Shown: positions 5,430 to 7,810 of the stretch, one piece after another
Layout: each line of letters starts with the position of its first letter
Position numbering within the stretch: the stretch's first letter is position 1
From: an uncultured Actinomycetes bacterium
Lineage (GTDB): Bacteria > Actinomycetota > Acidimicrobiia > IMCC26256 > PALSA-555
Reading direction: 5' to 3'
DNA length: 7,810 nt
Assembly (NCBI GenBank): GCA_937927875.1
Contig: CALEYV010000040.1
Coordinates: 1-7,810 of the forward strand
The notes under the pieces: model-generated
What the model was told of the DNA's origin: nothing
Seen by the model: the letters and a program-made list of their open reading frames with translations, nothing else
Database searches by the model: none
Translations under genes and position numbers: made by a program

Positions 5430-6617
5430 CTACGGCGCGGGTGGTTGCGAGAGCACGCTCTCGATCGGCGGCGGGGCGTCCGCGAAGGCGGCGAACTTCG
5501 GCTGCGCCGTGGCGCGGTACCGGTCGGTGCTGTGCACCGGGTCCTTATCGAACTCGGGGATGACCCGCTGGCCGAAGGTCTCAAGGCACTCGAGCGATTC
5601 CTCGACGCTGAGGTCGTTCGGGAAGCCGAACACCAGCTGGTCGACGCCGGTCTGCTCGAAGACGGCCAACTGCTCGCAGACCTCCTCCGGGGTGCCGCAC
5701 AGCACGGCGCCGATCGCGATCGCGTCGTCGAGGAACTCCGGGAGCATGCGCAGCGGCGGCTCGGGCCACGTCGGCGCCCCCTCCGGCTTGGGGAACGTGT
5801 CGTGGTACAGGCACACCAGCGAGTACAGGTAAGCCCCCGGCCCCCGGGTCGTGATCGCCCGCGCCCGCTCCCGGTCCTCGAAGCAGCGCACCCCGTTGGT
5901 GATCATCACGTTGTCGTTCACGAACTGCCCGATCGGCTCGGTGCAGCTGGCGATCCCCTCCTTGTAGGCGTCGATCTGGGGCTTCATGTCGACGATGGGC
6001 GAGAAGTTGAAGCCGAGCGCGCCGAGCCCGTAGGTGCCCGCCTTGCCGAAGGTGGGCGGGTTGCCGCACGCGACCCACATCGCCGGGTGCCCCGGCGCGT
6101 ACGGCTTCGGGAGCACGTTGTGGGGCAGGTCGACCGCGAAGTGGTCGCCTTGGAACGTGTAGTCGCGCTGCTCCCACATGCGCGGGATCTCGCGCACCAC
6201 CTCCTCCCACTCCGGCTTGGTCGAGCTGGTGTCGTGGATGTTGAACGCCGCCACCTCGTGCGACCCGGCGCCACGACCGGTCCCGAACTCGAACCGCCGG
6301 CTCGTGAGGTGGTCGAGCATCGCCACCCGCTCCGCGACCCGCACCGGGTGGTTGACCCGGGGGCTCAGGTTGAAGATGCCGGACCCCACGTGGATCCGCT
6401 CCGTCGCGCAGGCCAGGTAGCCGAGGTAGGTCTCGTTGGCCGAGATGTGGCTGTACTCGGTGAGCGTGTGGTGCTCGGTGACCCAGCAGTACTTCCAGTT
6501 GTTGGCGTCGGCGCAGCGGGTGAGCTCGACCTCGTTCATGATCGCCCGGTGCTCGGCCTCGCTGTCGTGGGCCTGCGGGCCGGGCAGGTAGCCCTGGATG
6601 AAGATCCCGAACTCCAT
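5430..6617 (-). CDS. LLM class (luciferase-like) flavin-dependent oxidoreductase
   Basis: A 395-residue TIM-barrel flavoenzyme of the bacterial-luciferase superfamily. Members use reduced FMN with O2 as monooxygenases, or F420 as dehydrogenases/reductases. The ATG (6617-6615) has GAGGGAG at 6622-6628. Family marks are the N-terminal strand E-F-G-I-F (2-6), the T-E-H-H motif (47-50), the V-G-S-G-I-F-N-L stretch (77-84) with H-P-V-R-V-A-E (90-96), the cofactor loop F-G-T-G-R-G (111-116), W-V-A-C-G-N-P (181-187), and the C-terminal C-G-T-P-E-E-V (307-313), which introduces a late helix typical of the family. It is longer than many LLM proteins, with a C-terminal extension of about 45 residues after the barrel. 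It lies 13 bp downstream of the F420-type nitroreductase gene and is almost certainly co-transcribed with it. That association slightly favours F420 over FMN, but the cofactor cannot be fixed from sequence. Substrate unknown. Confidence 0.95.
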   Translation of the reverse strand: MEFGIFIQGYLPGPQAHDSEAEHRAIMNEVELTRCADANNWKYCWVTEHHTLTEYSHISANETYLGYLACATERIHVGSGIFNLSPRVNHPVRVAERVAMLDHLTSRRFEFGTGRGAGSHEVAAFNIHDTSSTKPEWEEVVREIPRMWEQRDYTFQGDHFAVDLPHNVLPKPYAPGHPAMWVACGNPPTFGKAGTYGLGALGFNFSPIVDMKPQIDAYKEGIASCTEPIGQFVNDNVMITNGVRCFEDRERARAITTRGPGAYLYSLVCLYHDTFPKPEGAPTWPEPPLRMLPEFLDDAIAIGAVLCGTPEEVCEQLAVFEQTGVDQLVFGFPNDLSVEESLECLETFGQRVIPEFDKDPVHSTDRYRATAQPKFAAFADAPPPIESVLSQPPAP

Positions 6618-6630
6618 GTCGCTCCCTCGC

Positions 6631-7110
6631 TCAGGCGGGGCGGGTCTCGGGCAGCCGCACCAGCGGGATGCGGCGGTCGGTCCGCTGCTGGTAGCTGGCG
6701 TACCAGGCGCGGTCGGCGACGAGCAGCGCCCAGATGCGGTCGTACTCGGCGCCGTCGAGGATCTCGGGCTCCGACCAGTACTGCCCGCCCTGGACCTTGC
6801 ACCGCACCTCGGGGTTCGCGGCCCGGTCGCTCAGGTTCAGATACCAGGACGGGTGCGCGGGCGCGCCGGCGAAGGACGCGACGACGACGCGGCGTCCCTC
6901 GGGATCCAGCCAGGTCGGCAGCGCCACCTTGTGCTCCTTGCCGCTGCGACGGCCGACGGTCCGGAGGAGCACGTGGTGCATGCCTGCCTGCTGCCACACC
7001 ACGTCGTCGTCCATCGCCTCCATGGCCGCGACGTGGGCCTCGCTGAGCTTGGGGATCTCGTCGAGCGACGGGGTCTCCCAGGTCTGCTCGACGTGCTGCG
7101 TCTCGGGCAT
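6631..7110 (-). CDS. Nitroreductase family deazaflavin (F420)-dependent oxidoreductase, Ddn-like
   Basis: A 159-residue split-barrel protein of the F420H2-dependent reductase family that includes mycobacterial Ddn. Relatives reduce quinones, nitro compounds and other acceptors with F420H2. The start chosen is the ATG at 7110-7108 (MPETQHVEQTW). The frame stays open further upstream, but that extension is low-complexity Arg/Gly/Ala-rich and would run through the divergent promoter region into the neighbouring gene. Diagnostic motifs are V-L-L-R-T-V-G-R-R-S-G (47-57), L-P-T-W-L-D (64-69), V-V-V-A-S-F-A-G (75-82), H-P-S-W-Y-L-N-L (86-93) and N-P-E-V-R-C (99-104), the phosphate/F420-contact pattern of the family. 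There is no signal peptide. No Shine-Dalgarno is close to the ATG, and a TACGTT -10 lies at leaderless distance. It is the first gene of a two-gene unit with the LLM enzyme. It also implies that the host makes F420. Confidence 0.93.
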   Translation of the reverse strand: MPETQHVEQTWETPSLDEIPKLSEAHVAAMEAMDDDVVWQQAGMHHVLLRTVGRRSGKEHKVALPTWLDPEGRRVVVASFAGAPAHPSWYLNLSDRAANPEVRCKVQGGQYWSEPEILDGAEYDRIWALLVADRAWYASYQQRTDRRIPLVRLPETRPA

Positions 7111-7117
7111 CGCCCAC

Positions 7118-7123
7118 AACGTA
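7118..7123 (-). promoter_or_regulatory. Candidate -10 element for a leaderless F420/LLM operon transcript
   Basis: On the minus strand this reads TACGTT, a TANNNT match with 7 nt between its last T and the ATG at 7110. The start site would fall on or one base before the A of ATG. The only purine-rich Shine-Dalgarno-like run (GGGAGGG, about 7129-7135) is too far upstream to serve this start. Motif-based inference. Confidence 0.45.
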
Positions 7124-7156
7124 GCGGGCCCTCCCAAGTCGCCCTCGGGGCGGCTG

Positions 7157-7181
7157 GCGGCGCGGCGCGGCGCGGCGCGGC
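7157..7181. repeat. Five perfect tandem copies of a 5-bp unit
   Basis: GCGGC is repeated five times without a mismatch between the divergent starts of the F420/LLM operon and the glycine-rich protein gene. It is a short simple-sequence repeat of the kind that changes copy number by slippage. It lies about 35-60 bp upstream of the candidate -10 of each flanking gene, so unit gain or loss would alter promoter spacing to any upstream binding site. A functional role is not shown. Confidence 0.8.
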
Positions 7182-7216
7182 GGCCCAGCCTCCGGCTCGC
7201 AGCCCACGATCGTTGG

Positions 7217-7222
7217 TACGGT
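7217..7222 (+). promoter_or_regulatory. Candidate -10 element for the glycine-rich protein gene
   Basis: TACGGT fits TANNNT. A start near 7229 would give a leader of about 23 nt containing GGAGG (7242-7246) ahead of the GTG at 7252. No clear -35. Confidence 0.3.
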
Positions 7223-7251
7223 GCGCGGCCGGTCGGCGAGCGGAGGTCTCG

Positions 7252-7810
7252 GTGCGGGGCACCCGTATGGCGACGTGGAGCGCCGCCAGCACCGGTGTCG
7301 CCGCGGTCGCCGGGACGCTGGCGCTGCTGGGCGCCGGCCCGGCGACCGCCGCCCCAACCACCCTCTTCACGTTGGTGACGCCCGGCTACCAGGCGAGCGC
7401 CGCGACCGTCCCGGCCGGCATCTGCTTCCTGACGATCAGCGCTGACGGTGGTCACGGCGGACTCGGGTTCGCGCCTGGCGGCGCCACCGCGGCGCGGGGG
7501 CCACGGTCACGGCCCGGGTCGCGGTCGCGCCCGGGGCTGGGCTCAACGTTCTCGTCGGCGACACCGGCGGAGCCGGCACCGCGACCATCGGCGGTGCCGG
7601 GGGTGTCGGAGGCGGCGGGGGCGGCGGCAACGCAGCCGGGTTCACCGGCACGCATTCCGGTGGTGGAGGTGGCGGCGCCTCCGCCGTCACGACCGCGTCG
7701 GGTGCGCTCGTCGTCGTCGGCGGCGGCGACGGCGGCAGCGTCGCGCCCGGCACTGGCGGCAACGCCGGCCTCGTGGGGGCCAACGCCAGCAACGGCGGGC
7801 AGAGCGTCGC
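7252..7810 (+). CDS. Secreted glycine-rich protein, N-terminal part, with apparent frameshift (cut by window edge)
   Basis: An exported protein of unknown function. The GTG at 7252 is preceded by GGAGG (7242-7246, 5 nt); an in-frame ATG at 7267 is an alternative start. The N-terminus is a classical Sec signal peptide: M-R-G-T-R, a hydrophobic stretch (G-V-A-A-V-A-G-T-L-A-L-L) and a likely cleavage after P-A-T-A-A or nearby. The mature part reads T-L-V-T-P-G-Y, then V-P-A-G-I-C-F-L-T-I-S-A-D-G-G-H-G-G, typical of bacterial glycine-rich beta-domain proteins. In this frame the sequence turns into Arg/Pro/Ser-rich nonsense after about 7500. The expected continuation lies in another frame (codons starting at 7500): A-T-V-T-A-R-V-A-V-A-P-G, L-N-V-L-V-G, then Gly-rich segments and L-V-V-V-G-G-G-D-G-G. 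One extra G in the run at 7496-7500 would join them as A-A-R-G-A-T-V-T-A-R-V. It may be a pseudogene, a phase-variable gene or a sequencing error. Its 3' end is outside the window. Confidence 0.75.
   Translation, partial: MRGTRMATWSAASTGVAAVAGTLALLGAGPATAAPTTLFTLVTPGYQASAATVPAGICFLTISADGGHGGLGFAPGGATAARGPRSRPGSRSRPGLGSTFSSATPAEPAPRPSAVPGVSEAAGAAATQPGSPARIPVVEVAAPPPSRPRRVRSSSSAAATAAASRPALAATPASWGPTPATAGRAS
7496..7500 (+). other. G5 run at the inferred frameshift site of the glycine-rich protein gene
   Basis: This run of five G follows G-C-G-C and precedes C-C-A-C-G-G-T. Upstream codons fit the frame starting at 7252 and downstream codons fit the frame starting at 7500. Six G would make the frame continuous. 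The downstream frame has a stop at 7443-7445 and no early start codon after it, so it cannot be translated independently near the junction. Confidence 0.6.

Noticed and set aside
5445..7046. A 533-codon plus-strand open frame across the LLM and F420 genes
   Set aside because: Antisense to two confident enzyme genes; the translation is Arg/Val/Leu-rich shadow sequence.
6631..7455. Upstream extension of the F420-dependent reductase to 274 codons
   Set aside because: The extra N-terminus is Arg/Gly/Ala low-complexity, includes the pentamer repeat, overlaps the divergent gene's signal peptide, and the ATG at 7110 fits family length and a leaderless promoter.
7436..7792. Proline-rich 118-codon minus-strand frame
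   Set aside because: It is the antisense image of glycine codons (GGC/GGG read as GCC/CCC) in the glycine-rich protein gene.
7500..7810. Gly-rich segment as a PE_PGRS-type repeat or tandem protein repeat
   Set aside because: Gly runs are irregular with no fixed repeat unit and no PE domain; a generic secreted glycine-rich domain fits better.
1..7810. tRNA, rRNA, riboswitch, CRISPR, insertion sequence or attachment site
   Set aside because: No cloverleaf-like or rRNA-like stretch, no regularly spaced direct repeats, no transposase or integrase motif, and intergenic gaps are all under about 145 bases.

Overview
The window is very GC-rich (by eye well over 70%) with G or C at almost every third codon position. 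It carries an F420-type reductase gene, GTG starts and two probable leaderless genes. This points to a high-GC actinobacterium. An environmental lineage such as Acidimicrobiia is my guess and not something the sequence proves. There are no rRNA, tRNA, CRISPR, insertion-sequence or phage features, and no gene-free stretch longer than about 140 bases.

Layout. (1) Positions 1-362, minus strand: the N-terminal 120 residues of an SDR oxidoreductase, cut by the window edge. (2) Positions 363-493: a divergent promoter region with a -10-like hexamer facing each way and a 14-bp perfect palindrome. (3) Positions 494-4729, plus strand: a tight four-gene operon of amidohydrolase, acetoacetate-decarboxylase-fold protein, SDR and second amidohydrolase. 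(4) Positions 4788-5372, plus strand: a small single-pass membrane protein with an exported Cys-pair domain and a Thr/Pro tail, probably read from a leaderless mRNA. (5) Positions 7110-5430, minus strand: a two-gene unit of a deazaflavin (F420)-dependent nitroreductase-family protein and a luciferase-like (LLM) flavin-dependent oxidoreductase, converging on the membrane protein gene. (6) Positions 7252-7810, plus strand: the start of a secreted glycine-rich protein whose reading frame appears broken by one missing G in a G run at 7496-7500.

How the genes may work together. The divergent SDR, the four-gene operon and the LLM/F420 pair look like a catabolic or modifying island for an oxygenated, probably cyclic or keto-bearing small molecule. 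The two SDRs and the LLM enzyme would do redox steps, the Schiff-base-type ADC-fold enzyme would handle a beta-keto or aldol intermediate, and the two amidohydrolases would do hydrolysis or decarboxylation. The substrate cannot be read from sequence. The ADC-fold protein keeps the catalytic Lys pair but, in my alignment by eye, lacks three other active-site residues of clostridial acetoacetate decarboxylase, so 'acetoacetate decarboxylase' is probably not its real activity. Both amidohydrolases share the same departures from the textbook metal-site motifs. The best candidates for something undescribed are the amidohydrolase/ADC-fold/SDR/amidohydrolase cassette and the frameshifted glycine-rich protein.
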